Positions 7,681 through 17,226 of a stretch of 44,782 nt of DNA are shown here, piece by piece. Both the position numbers and the translations under genes were made by a program. The stretch's first letter is position 1, and every line of letters starts with the position of its first letter. Source of the DNA: Marisediminitalea oceani. Its GTDB lineage: Bacteria > Pseudomonadota > Gammaproteobacteria > Enterobacterales > Alteromonadaceae. The stretch covers positions 1 through 44,782 of the forward strand of contig NZ_RCUA01000071.1 of NCBI RefSeq assembly GCF_003731635.1, given 5' to 3'. A model generated the notes under the pieces. It was not told where the DNA came from. It saw only the letters and a program-made list of their open reading frames with translations, and ran no database searches.

Positions 7681-8964
7681 ATGAAAAGCATTACCTACAG
7701 TACATTTCACGTTATCTTATTTTGCTCGTTAGCACTGATTAGTTTTAAGGAAGCTGGCGCTGCAGACAACGCTCATATCCACCAACAAATTCAGCAGAAA
7801 ACGGCTGCCATTTATAGTGAGCTGGTAGCGGTCCGTAACGACTTACATCAGCATCCTGAGCTAAGTGGCGAAGAGCAACGTACAGCCAATAAAATCGCAG
7901 CTTCGCTGACTGCACTGGGGCTCAATGTTACTCGCGATATTGGCGGGCACAGCGTTATAGGCGTGCTCGATACCGGTAAACCGGGCAAGTCGCTTGCGTG
8001 GCGGGCCGACATCGACGCTATCCCAACAGTTGAGGGCGTTGGGCACAACTGTGGGCATGATGTCCACACAACGATAGCGCTGGGCATGGCAGAGGTATTG
8101 TACTCGCTGAAATCCCAGTTAACCGGCAAGCTCATATTTGTCTTTCAGCCAGCGGAAGAAACCTACACAGGGGCAAGAGCCATGCTTGATGAAGGGTTTT
8201 TAACCGCCGTTCAGCCTGATGAGTTTTACGCCGCCCACATCTCGCCCATGCCGGTAGGGTTGGTAGCGTCTAAGGCTGGTTATTTGTATGCTGATTATCG
8301 TCAGGTCAACCTGGTGTTTAATAAAGTGGTAAAGCCGGAAGCGACCATAGCACTGGCTAAACAAAGCATTGCCTCATTGCAAAGTGTGGCTAAGGAAAGC
8401 CCGTTCTGGAATACCGCAAATCTGATGGATCCCACTATAGGGCTTGGTCACCCCAATACCATTTACCAGAACTACGTTGTGGTAGAGAACCGCTTTGATG
8501 TTGAACACGCCGGTGATGCGCTTACCGTTAGCGGTTATGTCAGCGCCAGCAATGACGAGTTAATGCAGTTGATAAATAAACGCTTGCGGCAAAAAATAGC
8601 AAACAGTGGATTTGCCGCTTCTTTTGTGGAAGTGAATAACCAGGCGTCTTAGCTAACCTATTCGCTGCAGCGCGGCAACATTAAAAACGCCGCGCAGTTA
8701 ACGGAACAAAGCCTGCAATCAATGGCGAAAGTATACGGTGGTGGAGTACTTAAATTATACGGCGTAATCCCAGATGGCCGGGGCGACGATTTTGCGTATT
8801 TTCAGCAACAGATTCCTGGCACCTATTTCCTGCTCGGCGGCTCAGACTTTAGTAAAGGTATCGTAGCTATGCCCCATGCGCCCAATTTTGCCGTCGACGA
8901 ACGGGTGATAGAATACGGAGTTAACTATTTTTCTTCGTTGCTGGTTGAGCGTCTTGGGCTCTAG
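7681..8964 (+). pseudogene. M20 family amidohydrolase/carboxypeptidase gene interrupted by an in-frame TAG
   Basis: The reading frame from ATG 7681 (GAGAGG upstream) encodes a signal peptide and an M20D amidohydrolase: DLHQHPELSGEE, WRADIDAIP, the metal motif HNCGHDVHTT, VFQPAEETYTGARAML, and AAHISPMP. A single TAG at 8650-8652 (codon 324) cuts it. The frame then stays open to 8964 and encodes the rest of the catalytic domain, including DGRGDDF and MPHAPNF, where the last metal-binding His is expected. With TAG read as sense the protein would be about 427 aa, the normal family length. The truncated product should be inactive. One nonsense change and no frameshift suggest recent loss, a sequencing error, or suppression. 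Confidence 0.85.
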
Positions 8965-9317
8965 CTGGCCTGTTGTTGTTCATCGAGGGTTAGCTGGCGC
9001 AGATATAAAAATAACGGCAGTCCTAAGGACACCCCGACACAAAGCGTTGCGACAATGGCCAGCCAGCCCTTTTTTATGGCCAGCCGCTTACTTTCAACCA
9101 CAATCAAAGTAATAAGCACCAGAGCAGAAATCACCACATCAAACACAAAGAACCGGCTGATAGGGTTAACCAGTAACTGGTCAAAAAAGAGCGGCAGGTC
9201 AGCTCCGTTTGCTATCAGCCAGGGCACAAATTGAGAAAGCGGCAGGGCGGCGCCCAGCACGCAGAAAATCAGATACACATGTTTGAGTGACAAACCTTCA
9301 TCCTTAGGGGTGAGCAA
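8961..9317 (-). CDS. DUF2834 membrane protein
   Basis: The 118-residue protein has three predicted membrane segments and the DUF2834 pattern: LPLSQFVPWLIANGADLPLF, NPISRFFVFDVVISALVLI and GVSLGLPLFLYLR. The function of the family is unknown. No ATG fits; TTG at 9317 is the probable start, 15 bases after the end of the patatin gene on the same strand, so the two are probably co-transcribed. Its stop overlaps the end of the convergent broken M20 gene by 4 bases. Confidence 0.75.
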   Translation of the reverse strand: MLTPKDEGLSLKHVYLIFCVLGAALPLSQFVPWLIANGADLPLFFDQLLVNPISRFFVFDVVISALVLITLIVVESKRLAIKKGWLAIVATLCVGVSLGLPLFLYLRQLTLDEQQQAS

Positions 9318-9332
9318 CTAACGGTTGGCTGA

Positions 9333-10805
9333 TTACTCCATAATACCCTCAGGCGTATGATCGAACAATCGCGCTTCCCGGGCTTTTAGCGCCCTGAGTT
9401 TACTGCGCAGCGTTTCGCTTATCCGGGTGTTACGGTCAATCACATCCAGTTGCGACCAGGTGGCACGCTCGCCGCTGGAAATAAGCTCCTGAATACTGCT
9501 TAGCGTTGGATTAGCAGCCACCTGCATTAAATTGCGTAACTGCTTTTGCGGCAGGATATTAATATTGCCCACATACTGCTGATCAATTACCGAGCGCACC
9601 TTGTGCAACGCCAGCTTACTGCTGCGATTAGGCACCAGGTACTCCATGATGTCGAATGCATAAATACTATTGGCTTTGGCAAGCTGTCGCAGATGGCGAA
9701 ATGTCATGCTGGAAAGTGTTTTCGCCTGAGTCCGTGAGGAAGATAAAAACGGCACCGCCAGTGGATTAGTCTGACTCACAATGCTGTGGTTTACGCCATA
9801 AAGTCGCGACAGACGCTCAAACGGCAGGTCAGCCATAATTGAACCATCAGCAAAGCGGCGATTGGGTATGTACGGCACAATTTCGCCGCTGGCGGTTTTG
9901 GCTTTCAGCTGCACCGAAGTGAACAGCAGCGGCACCGCACAGGAAGCGCGAATTGATTGCATGATTAACGCGTTTGGCGAGGTCTTGGCATTCAACAATC
10001 TTGAGTACTGATGTAAATCCGCCGGTGACACGGTTACCGTAATATGCCGGCCGGTTTTCTTATAGGCCTCTTCAAAGGTGGTCAGATCAAACAGCGAAAT
10101 CAGCGTGTTTTCCAGCGCGCGGCTGTCGAGTATGCTTTTACGGCCCAGGCCGCCCCATAACCGCCAGTTCTGAAAATGTTCAAAAATAAACTCTGCACTG
10201 AGCGCTTCGAGTAATTCGTTATGGGTGCGGGTGCCCAGCATACCGGCAATAATGGAGCCCGCGCTGGCGCCAGAAATCACAGAAGGCAGCAGGTTTTGTT
10301 CATTCAGCGATTTCACTACGCCACAATGGAAAAAGCCCAGCCCGGCGCCGCCGGATAACATTAAACAGCTGCGGCCAAAGGCATGCGCCGTTTCCTCAAA
10401 AAACGACAGCTTGTCGTAAAAGTCGATATGGTCTTCATCGGCGTGATAAATCTGCTCTAAGGCACTGACAACCTGCGTTATAAACTCTTCAATCAGGTGT
10501 TTGGTACCAATCTTACAGTGGCCGAGTAATTCGGGGTTGGCAATGTTACCTAAATTGCCGTGGATCCCTTCGTGGAGAATGGACATCAGGCCGCTTATAT
10601 CGTTCTGACTTTGGGCAAACTTAATACGCTGCACCCGTTTACGGATTAACCGGTAGTCATATAAACGGCAGGGATCTTTCGCCTTCCAGTCATCCGCCCC
10701 GGACAGCGCGTCATGGGCCTCGCAGGCTTCTTTGTATTCCTGGTAACTGCCAGCATGTTCAATGGCTTGTTCCAGTTCGCCTAATTTTGATTGAAATACG
10801 GTCAT
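9333..10805 (-). CDS. Patatin-like phospholipase/triacylglycerol lipase with DUF3336
   Basis: The 490-residue protein carries an N-terminal DUF3336 region (about residues 10-140) and a patatin domain: oxyanion loop GGAGLG (152-157), nucleophile elbow GASAG (Ser181), and the catalytic Asp in FADGS (Asp320). This two-part architecture is shared with the yeast Tgl3/4/5 lipases and bacterial lipases acting on triacylglycerol or phospholipid. There is no signal peptide, so it acts at the cytoplasmic membrane face or on storage lipid. GGGGGATGT precedes the ATG. DUF2834 follows. A WS/DGAT gene lies 2 kb away on the other strand, so storage lipid breakdown is a reasonable inference. Confidence 0.92.
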   Translation of the reverse strand: MTVFQSKLGELEQAIEHAGSYQEYKEACEAHDALSGADDWKAKDPCRLYDYRLIRKRVQRIKFAQSQNDISGLMSILHEGIHGNLGNIANPELLGHCKIGTKHLIEEFITQVVSALEQIYHADEDHIDFYDKLSFFEETAHAFGRSCLMLSGGAGLGFFHCGVVKSLNEQNLLPSVISGASAGSIIAGMLGTRTHNELLEALSAEFIFEHFQNWRLWGGLGRKSILDSRALENTLISLFDLTTFEEAYKKTGRHITVTVSPADLHQYSRLLNAKTSPNALIMQSIRASCAVPLLFTSVQLKAKTASGEIVPYIPNRRFADGSIMADLPFERLSRLYGVNHSIVSQTNPLAVPFLSSSRTQAKTLSSMTFRHLRQLAKANSIYAFDIMEYLVPNRSSKLALHKVRSVIDQQYVGNINILPQKQLRNLMQVAANPTLSSIQELISSGERATWSQLDVIDRNTRISETLRSKLRALKAREARLFDHTPEGIME

Positions 10806-11058
10806 ACATCCCCCGGCACTGATTTGGTTAATTTCCGGTATTTGCGCCTATACTGGCAGTGTAGAGTGCACAATTAGAATCGGCTAACTAATTTGTTGGA
10901 CCACAGGAATGATGAAATTACGTCAGTGACGGTTAAGCGACGTGGATTTTGCTTTTAGTTGATCTAAGCCGATGTATAAACAAAGTTAATTTGACCAATA
11001 CTGCACCACAAAGTAGCCTGAGCACTGACAATGATAACAATAGCCTTGTAGCACCAAC

Positions 11059-12270
11059 ATGGAATGGAATGTACAAACCTTAAGTTTGCTGTCGATCCCA
11101 CTGATTAGCGCGTTAGTAGGATGGATCACCAACTATCTGGCGGTAAAAATGATGTTTTACCCGCTTAAGTTTGTAGGGATCCCGCCAATTTTTGGCTGGC
11201 AGGGCTTAATACCGGCCAAACGCCGGCAAATGGCCGAGATTGAGGTAGAACTGGTGCTCGGTAAGTTACTCAGTGTTGAAGAGTTGGCCAGTCGGCTCGA
11301 TCCTGAGGAACTCACCAAAGCCATTGAACACCGCCTGCAGCAGGTGGTGCGTAAAATCGTTAACGAAGTGATGGAAGAGTCGGCACCGCAACTATGGGCC
11401 GCGTTACCGGTGCAGGGTAAAAATCTGGTGTACCGCCGAATAGAAGACGACATCCCTTATGTGGTCAGCAAAATGGTGGAGGATTTTCAGCACAACGTAA
11501 ATGAAATCCTCGACATCAAAGAGCTGGTGGTAGAACAGCTGGTTAACTCCCCTGAGCTGATTAATGAGATATTCCTGCGTTCAGGCGAGCGGGAGTTCCC
11601 TTTTATCGTGCGTTCCGGCTTTTACTTTGGCTTCTTATTTGGTCTGCCTACCATGGCTTTATGGTATCTGTATCAGGCCTGGTGGATCCTGCCGTTGGGC
11701 GGTTTGCTGGTGGGCTATGCCACTAACTGGATCGCCATCAAAATTATTTTTGAACCCAAACGCCCGGTGCGCTTTATGGGCTGTACCATTCAGGGCATGT
11801 TTCTTAAACGCCAGAAAGAAGTGTCGCGGGTCTATGCCGATATTATCGAAACCAAACTGATTAACTCAAAAAATATTACCCACATGATTCTGCATGGCTC
11901 CGGTTCAGCACAGTTGCTGGAACTGATTGAGCTGCACGTAAACGACGCCATAGAACGTTATGTTGCCATCGCCCAGCCTTACTTTGCCCTGGGCGTCGGT
12001 TCTGAAAACTACTTCAAAATGAAATCTATGGCGGTTCGGCGGCTATTTGAAGACAGCGATAAATACCTGCTCTATGCCTTTGATTATGCCAATCAGGCCC
12101 TGCGGGTAGGAGACGATTTATGTGAGCGTTTGCAAGCCCTGCGCTCAGAAGAGTTTGAAGGGGTACTGCGCCCCGCCTATCAACAGGATGAGTGGAAACT
12201 GATTGTTACCGGGGCGTTACTTGGCATGGCCGCGGGTGTTGCACAACTTTACCTGCTGATGATGGGTTAG
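11059..12270 (+). CDS. DUF445 family membrane protein
   Basis: The 403-residue protein matches DUF445: membrane anchor and motif PLISALVGWITNYLAVKMMFYPL at the N-terminus, the conserved GWQGLIPAKRRQMAEI, a second related pair in the middle (GLLVGYATNWIAIKIIFEP and GMFLKRQKEVSRVYADII), and a C-terminal membrane segment (GALLGMAAGVAQLYLL). The internal duplication of the TNWxAxKxxFxP and K-R-x-x-x motif is typical. The function is unknown; members are linked to envelope or sporulation processes elsewhere. A TetR gene follows after 11 bases, so the two are likely co-transcribed. The start codon has only a weak Shine-Dalgarno. Confidence 0.88.
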   Translation: MEWNVQTLSLLSIPLISALVGWITNYLAVKMMFYPLKFVGIPPIFGWQGLIPAKRRQMAEIEVELVLGKLLSVEELASRLDPEELTKAIEHRLQQVVRKIVNEVMEESAPQLWAALPVQGKNLVYRRIEDDIPYVVSKMVEDFQHNVNEILDIKELVVEQLVNSPELINEIFLRSGEREFPFIVRSGFYFGFLFGLPTMALWYLYQAWWILPLGGLLVGYATNWIAIKIIFEPKRPVRFMGCTIQGMFLKRQKEVSRVYADIIETKLINSKNITHMILHGSGSAQLLELIELHVNDAIERYVAIAQPYFALGVGSENYFKMKSMAVRRLFEDSDKYLLYAFDYANQALRVGDDLCERLQALRSEEFEGVLRPAYQQDEWKLIVTGALLGMAAGVAQLYLLMMG

Positions 12271-12281
12271 GGCAGAGCGTT

Positions 12282-12950
12282 ATGGCCAGTAAAACCGCAG
12301 AACGTATCCTTGCCGCCGCACTCACCTTGTTTAACGAACAGGGCGAAAATGCTGTTACCTCGGTGGATATTGCCATGGAGCTGGACATTAGCCCCGGTAA
12401 TCTGTACTACCACTTTAAAGGCAAAGAGCAAATTATTGATGGCCTGGTGCACTGGTACAGCGAAGCCATGCAAAACTTGTTGCGCCCGGCCACTCTGGAA
12501 AAAGTGCAGGCCGAAGATTTCTTTTATTTCATTGCTATTGTGCTGGATAAACAACAGTTGTTTCGCTTTATGTATCGCAGTCCGGCCGATCTGGCCGAGA
12601 AATACCCCAAAGTAAAACACTGGCATAAACAGCAAATCAGGCAACTGGAATCGAGTTTAACCAAGCTGTTACTGCGCTTCGCGGCGCAGGAAGCATTGCT
12701 TGCCAGTCCTGCTGAGCAGCGCCTGATGGTGGATTTAATTATAATGATCCTGACTCAGGCAAATCAGTACGACGATCTGCGTAATAATGATGATCCCCAG
12801 GCGCAAAAGTTTCATGCGCTCAGCCTGATGATGACAGCCCTGCTGCCGCGCTTTCGTTTGCAGGAAACAACCGTGGCTCAGCTACGTAAAGCCATTGAGC
12901 ATCACTCCATGGCGAATCTCACGTTACCGGCCGCCAGGGGGGATACATGA
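12282..12950 (+). CDS. TetR/AcrR family regulator coupled to WS/DGAT
   Basis: The 222-residue protein has the TetR N-terminal helix-turn-helix: KTAERILAAALTLFNEQGEN, then VTSVDIAMELDISPGNLYYHFKGKEQI. The C-terminal ligand and dimer domain follows (LDKQQLFRFMYRSPADLAEKY). The ATG at 12282 is chosen because the HTH begins right after it. Its stop overlaps the start of the WS/DGAT gene (ATGA at 12947-12950), so regulator and acyltransferase are translationally coupled; acyl-CoA or a related lipid ligand is a plausible but unproven effector. No operator palindrome was recognised in the 11-bp gap upstream. Confidence 0.9.
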   Translation: MASKTAERILAAALTLFNEQGENAVTSVDIAMELDISPGNLYYHFKGKEQIIDGLVHWYSEAMQNLLRPATLEKVQAEDFFYFIAIVLDKQQLFRFMYRSPADLAEKYPKVKHWHKQQIRQLESSLTKLLLRFAAQEALLASPAEQRLMVDLIIMILTQANQYDDLRNNDDPQAQKFHALSLMMTALLPRFRLQETTVAQLRKAIEHHSMANLTLPAARGDT

Positions 12951-14389
12951 GCCAGAAACTGTCTTTTCTGGACCGTTCGTTCTGGATCACCGAGTCTAAA
13001 GCGAATCCCAAGCATGTAGGTTGCCTGCAACTGCTTGAAATGCCAGAGGGCAGCGATCCCAAAGCTTATGTGAGCGCGCTACATGAGGAAATGCAGGGCT
13101 TTGCCCGGGCCTGTCCGCCGTTTAACTGCCGGGTCAGAGCCGTGGCTATCTGGCCGCTGGGGTTACAGCCGGTTAAGCACATGCAAATGGACTATCACGT
13201 ACAACTTCATCAGGTAGAGGATGTGCACGACCGCGAGGCACTGGACGAGTTTATTGCCCGCATGCATGAAACCCGACTAGACCACGACAAGCCGCTCTGG
13301 CAGTACCATTTTTTATATTCTCCATCACAGCAGGTATTTGCTATTTATGCGCGGGTCCATCATCTGTATGGCGATGGCGCTACCCTGGTACGCTGGTTTC
13401 AGGCCGGTTATCTGGATGAGCCGCAAAATACCGGCTTTGTGCCGGTATGGGCTTTAAAGCGGCTCAGGCATCAAAAACGTGCGCAGTACAAGCGCATGAA
13501 ACGTTTCTGGATAAACCTATGGGAAACGCTGCTTACCGGTAAGGATTTGCTGGTGATTTTCACCCGTTTATTGTTACGCCTGATTCGGATTAACCGTCAT
13601 TACATGCCCGTGCCTTTTACCGGCACCCGTACCGTACTTACCGGTCAGGTTAAAGCAGGGCGGGCAGTGGCGACCTTTGATTTAGATTTTGCCCGCGTGC
13701 GGGCCCTGGCCCGGCGCACCAGAGCATCAGCTAACGAAGTGCTACTTACCGCTTTTGATATTGGCGTTCATCGCTTGTTGCAGGATCACGGTCATGTATT
13801 TACCCGTGCACTGTATACCAATATGCCTATCAATTTGAGAAAGCCCGGCGAAAAAACTACCGGCAATCGCATTGCCATTGTACCGGTGCAGTTAGCCCAT
13901 GATGAGAGCGATCCTTACCTGCGCCTGCGGCAGATTATTTATCATCATCGCATTGTAAAGCAGGCTGCCCAGCGGGCCCGGCCTTCTGCTTTCAGCGGTT
14001 ATACCATTGTTATCCAGGCCATCGCGCTGGTATTTGAGTGGCTGCATATTTCAGACTGGGTAAAACCCATTGCTAATGTGCTGGTGTCGAATATCCCCGG
14101 TCCTAAGCAACAAAAGTACTTTAAAGACAGTAAATTGCTCGCCTGTTATCCCATTTCTACGCAAACCCCGGGCGGCGGCGTTAACATCACCCTGATGACT
14201 TACAACGGTACGGCCAATATTGGCATGGTGTGTTGCAACCAGCAGATTAAATCGTTGCAGCCGCTGGCGGAGTACTGCCGCGAAGCTTTCGACATGCTGG
14301 AAGCCAGTATTGACGATCCGAGCCTGAGTATCGATGATATTGGTGAGCACAGTGACGAGGTGCCACTTTCCATTGTCAGCGATCACTAG
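12947..14389 (+). CDS. Wax ester synthase/diacylglycerol O-acyltransferase (WS/DGAT)
   Basis: The 480-residue protein is a bifunctional WS/DGAT, which esterifies acyl-CoA to fatty alcohols or diacylglycerol to form storage lipid. The opening LSFLDRSFW matches the family start. The catalytic HHxxxDG is HHLYGDG (His138-His139, Asp143-Gly144), and the C-terminal-half conserved NVLVSNIPGP and the following GGGVNIT are present. Length agrees with the Acinetobacter AtfA group (about 450-480). It overlaps the TetR gene by 4 bases and has a strong AGGGGGG Shine-Dalgarno. The neighbouring patatin lipase and phasins make a neutral-lipid storage role likely. Confidence 0.93.
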   Translation: MSQKLSFLDRSFWITESKANPKHVGCLQLLEMPEGSDPKAYVSALHEEMQGFARACPPFNCRVRAVAIWPLGLQPVKHMQMDYHVQLHQVEDVHDREALDEFIARMHETRLDHDKPLWQYHFLYSPSQQVFAIYARVHHLYGDGATLVRWFQAGYLDEPQNTGFVPVWALKRLRHQKRAQYKRMKRFWINLWETLLTGKDLLVIFTRLLLRLIRINRHYMPVPFTGTRTVLTGQVKAGRAVATFDLDFARVRALARRTRASANEVLLTAFDIGVHRLLQDHGHVFTRALYTNMPINLRKPGEKTTGNRIAIVPVQLAHDESDPYLRLRQIIYHHRIVKQAAQRARPSAFSGYTIVIQAIALVFEWLHISDWVKPIANVLVSNIPGPKQQKYFKDSKLLACYPISTQTPGGGVNITLMTYNGTANIGMVCCNQQIKSLQPLAEYCREAFDMLEASIDDPSLSIDDIGEHSDEVPLSIVSDH

Positions 14390-14424
14390 TAGCATTGCTG
14401 CTCCTGTTTTACTGAGGTATTCCC

Positions 14425-15249
14425 ATGTGGCGTTGTCCGCTTTGTCAGCAACCATTACAGCAATCGATGCGCACCTGGCGGTGTGAAAATCGTCATGCCT
14501 TTGATGAGGCCAAATCCGGCTATTTAAACTTACTGCCGGTGCAGAATAAAAAATCCAAACAGCCCGGTGATGACAAAACCATGGTCAATGCCCGCCGCCA
14601 GTTTCATGATGCCAAAGGCTATGAGCCGCTCATGGCAGCGCTGGTAGAAACTATTCAGAAGCATTATGCAGGGCAATCGGATGTGCGCTTATTTGATGCC
14701 GGTTGTGGCGAGGGCAGTTATCTTGGCTACATCGTACAGTCGCTACAGGACGCAGAGCGTAGAGTAAACGCATCTGGCTGTGATATTGCTAAACATGCTG
14801 TCGATCTGGCGGCTAAACGCTATAAAAACTGTCATTTTGCGGTAGCCAGCAGTGCCCATCTACCGCTTGATGATAATTCGCAGGATGTGGTGCTGCAGGT
14901 ATTTGCCCCGGGCAGTAATACCGAATACCAAAGAGTAATTGCACCAGGCGGTCTGCTGATAGCAGTCGACCCGGCGGAGGATCATTTATGGTCTATCAAA
15001 CAGGCCATTTACTATAATCCGCGTCAGCATAAGGTTGAATTTGCCGAACGTGCCGGATTTAGTCAGCTCAGTGAGCAGCGGGTGAGTTTTACGGTGGATT
15101 TATCCGATCCGCAAACCCGCCAGGGATTGCTCGAAATGACCCCTTATTACTGGCGTCTACCGCAGGATGAAGCCCAGGCCCGCTTCGCCGATTTACAGCA
15201 GGTGGAAGCGGACTTTGTTATTCACGTTTGGCAACGGGAACACAGTTAA
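14425..15249 (+). CDS. rlmA: 23S rRNA (guanine-N1)-methyltransferase RlmA
   Basis: RlmA methylates N1 of G745 in hairpin 35 of 23S rRNA using S-adenosylmethionine. The 274-residue protein starts with the zinc finger WRCPLCQQPL (Cys4, Cys7) and WRCENRHAFD (Cys20, His24), then the conserved KSGYLNLLPVQ. The SAM-binding motif is LFDAGCGEGSYLG, and VLQVFAPGSNTEYQRVIAPGG follows, as in E. coli RlmA. GAGG lies 8 bases before the ATG. It lies 35 bases after the WS/DGAT gene, so read-through is possible, but the functions are unrelated. Confidence 0.93.
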   Translation: MWRCPLCQQPLQQSMRTWRCENRHAFDEAKSGYLNLLPVQNKKSKQPGDDKTMVNARRQFHDAKGYEPLMAALVETIQKHYAGQSDVRLFDAGCGEGSYLGYIVQSLQDAERRVNASGCDIAKHAVDLAAKRYKNCHFAVASSAHLPLDDNSQDVVLQVFAPGSNTEYQRVIAPGGLLIAVDPAEDHLWSIKQAIYYNPRQHKVEFAERAGFSQLSEQRVSFTVDLSDPQTRQGLLEMTPYYWRLPQDEAQARFADLQQVEADFVIHVWQREHS

Positions 15250-15333
15250 ACTGAAATTTTGTGTGCACTGTATATTGTGTAATCAGATGCCAGCCCACAT
15301 AGTAAAGAGGTGCCACTAAGTTAAGGAAAACCC

Positions 15334-15768
15334 ATGCATCTCGCCCAACTCAACATCGCCAGGCCAAAATTTCCCATGGATTCGGTAGGGATGGCTGACT
15401 TTGTAAATAACATCGACCCGATAAACACCGTTGCCGAAAATAGCCCGGGATTTATCTGGCGCTTAAAAGACGATACCGGTAACGCCACTAGCATCCATAT
15501 TTTTAATGATCCTGACCTTATCGTGAATATGTCGGTGTGGCAGGACGTTGCCTCGTTAAAACAGTTTATGTTTAAAACCCACCATATCGATTTTCTGAAA
15601 CGCAAAAAAGAATGGTTTGAACCCCTCGATAGCGCGTCCTATGTGATGTGGTGGATAGAACAAGGGCATATCCCAACGGTGGCTGAAGCCGAGGAACGCT
15701 TAGTTCATCTGCGTGAGCATGGAGAAAGTGACTATGCGTTCAGTTTTAAGCACAGCTTTAACAAGTAG
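15334..15768 (+). CDS. DUF3291 domain protein
   Basis: The 144-residue protein matches DUF3291: it starts with MHLAQLNIAR, then FVNNIDPINTVAENSPGFIWRL and MSVWQDVASLKQFMFKTHH, followed by YVMWWIEQGHIPTVAEAEERL. The family has a ferredoxin-like dimeric alpha-beta barrel fold related to antibiotic biosynthesis monooxygenases, with no proven activity for this branch. TAAGGAAAACCC precedes the ATG. It is a single gene ending in a hairpin shared with the convergent amidohydrolase gene. Confidence 0.88.
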   Translation: MHLAQLNIARPKFPMDSVGMADFVNNIDPINTVAENSPGFIWRLKDDTGNATSIHIFNDPDLIVNMSVWQDVASLKQFMFKTHHIDFLKRKKEWFEPLDSASYVMWWIEQGHIPTVAEAEERLVHLREHGESDYAFSFKHSFNK

Positions 15769-15771
15769 AAA

Positions 15772-15808
15772 GGTTATCGACCAGGCCGTGAAGGTCAGGC
15801 CGATAACC
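15772..15808. terminator. Hairpin between convergent DUF3291 and amidohydrolase genes
   Basis: GGTTATCG (15772-15779) pairs with CGATAACC (15801-15808); the stem extends to 11 bp with one mismatch. It begins 3 bases after the DUF3291 stop. No strong T-run is present, so termination efficiency is uncertain. Confidence 0.5.
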
Positions 15809-15840
15809 ATCGTTGATTTGCTCAGGTATCAGGAGTTAGC

Positions 15841-17226
15841 CTAGCGTTTGCCAAAGTCGCTGAGTAAGGCCTCGTCTACTATGCCATTATGCTTAAAAAT
15901 AACGCCATCTTTCATGACCATGTCGACATCGCGCACTAAGTTCATATATTTAAGCACATTGCCACGCACGGCGATGATATCGGCTACTTTACCTGGTGTT
16001 ACTGAGCCATAGCGGTCCTGCACGCCCATCATTACCGCCGGCCAGTAAGTAGCTGCCCGTAGTGTATCCATGGCGTCAAATCCCATGTCATGCACCCATA
16101 CTGCCATCTCCTGCCAGGTAGACTGACAGTGAAACTTCATTGGGATCCCGGAATCGGTGCCAACCAGCATCATCACACCCGTTTGCTTTAACTGGTTAAT
16201 TTTATTGCGAATGGTAGGGGTTCTGAGTGGTGTTAGCTGCATGTAATTAAGATGCCCGGGTTTGGCAATCGATTGTTTAATATCGGCAATGGTGTCGTCT
16301 TTTAAGCCACGCTTCCAGCAGGCATCGTCGAGTTCTTCCGGGTTAGCCACCAAATCGGGATAGGTAAAAAGTCCTTCCATGGTAGGGGTCCAGAACAATA
16401 ACCCGTCGAAAATGCCGGTGGCGGTGCGCTCTACTAATGTATCCAGTACGTCCTGTGGGTACCCCGGTGCGGTGGTAAGCCCGGTATGTTCAAAATTATC
16501 AATGCCGATTTCTACGCCCACGCGAATTTCATCGGGCTTATGCGCATGAGCCACTACTTTCATGTTGAGTCGATGCGCTTCGTCAACAATAGCCTGGGCT
16601 ACCGGGCGTGGCATATCGTCATGGTCGATGAGCTTAACGATTTCCATGCCGGCGTCGTGCAGACGATTGACCGCAGCCTTTGCCTCGCTCTCGGTAGTTA
16701 CTTCCCAACGATAGTGCTTTTGCCAGTCCTGGACTTCTGCCTGTAAGAAAGGCCCCGAGGTATACAGAGTAGGACCAGGAATTTCGCCATTCGCGAGTTT
16801 TTGCTTAATGGCGACAGAATCTTCAAGGGGCGCCCCCAGGTCACGAACGCTGGTTATGCCGGCAAGCAGCAACTGCACCAGTGAGGCCGGCATAATTTCA
16901 TCCACCTGGCGGTCGCGATACGCTTTTTGCCAGTGCGTATAATTGGCATGGCCGGTAAGCATTATATGAGCATGACTTTCCCATAAACCGGGCAGCACGT
17001 CGTGTCCTTCGGTGGAGACTACACGATAGCCCGCGGGCACGGGTAGGGAATCCACCGTGCCTACCTGTTCGATGATGCCGTCTTTTACCAGTATCACGCT
17101 ATTGTGCAACGGGCGTTCGGCAGTGCCATCGATGAGTCTTCCACCCACCAGGGCGATATTTTCTGCCTGTGATGGCATGCCAGTGAGCAGCCCGGCTAAT
17201 AAAGTTAGTGTCGTTAGTAACCGCAT
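15841..17226 (-). CDS. Secreted metal-dependent amidohydrolase (imidazolonepropionase-like)
   Basis: The 461-residue protein has a signal peptide (LLTTLTLLAGLLTGMPSQA) and an amidohydrolase-superfamily barrel: LPGLWESHAHIML with the HxH metal site, IVKLIDHDD with the lysine expected to bridge metals, VVAHAH and NFEHTGL with the next two His, and LVGTDSGIP with the last Asp. The C-terminal GSVTPGKVADIIAV strand pattern closes the small beta domain. Such enzymes are usually periplasmic peptidases or prolidase-like hydrolases; the substrate is unknown. AAGGA lies before the ATG. It stands alone on its strand, with about 170 bp before the next gene. Confidence 0.92.
   Translation of the reverse strand: MRLLTTLTLLAGLLTGMPSQAENIALVGGRLIDGTAERPLHNSVILVKDGIIEQVGTVDSLPVPAGYRVVSTEGHDVLPGLWESHAHIMLTGHANYTHWQKAYRDRQVDEIMPASLVQLLLAGITSVRDLGAPLEDSVAIKQKLANGEIPGPTLYTSGPFLQAEVQDWQKHYRWEVTTESEAKAAVNRLHDAGMEIVKLIDHDDMPRPVAQAIVDEAHRLNMKVVAHAHKPDEIRVGVEIGIDNFEHTGLTTAPGYPQDVLDTLVERTATGIFDGLLFWTPTMEGLFTYPDLVANPEELDDACWKRGLKDDTIADIKQSIAKPGHLNYMQLTPLRTPTIRNKINQLKQTGVMMLVGTDSGIPMKFHCQSTWQEMAVWVHDMGFDAMDTLRAATYWPAVMMGVQDRYGSVTPGKVADIIAVRGNVLKYMNLVRDVDMVMKDGVIFKHNGIVDEALLSDFGKR

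Noticed and set aside
8650..8652. Pyrrolysine at the TAG of the M20 gene
   Set aside because: The lineage suggested by the gene content is not known to carry pyrrolysine machinery and the family has no such residue at this place.
15841..17226. Reading the amidohydrolase as HutI
   Set aside because: It has a signal peptide and no hut genes nearby, so a secreted amidohydrolase of unknown substrate is safer.
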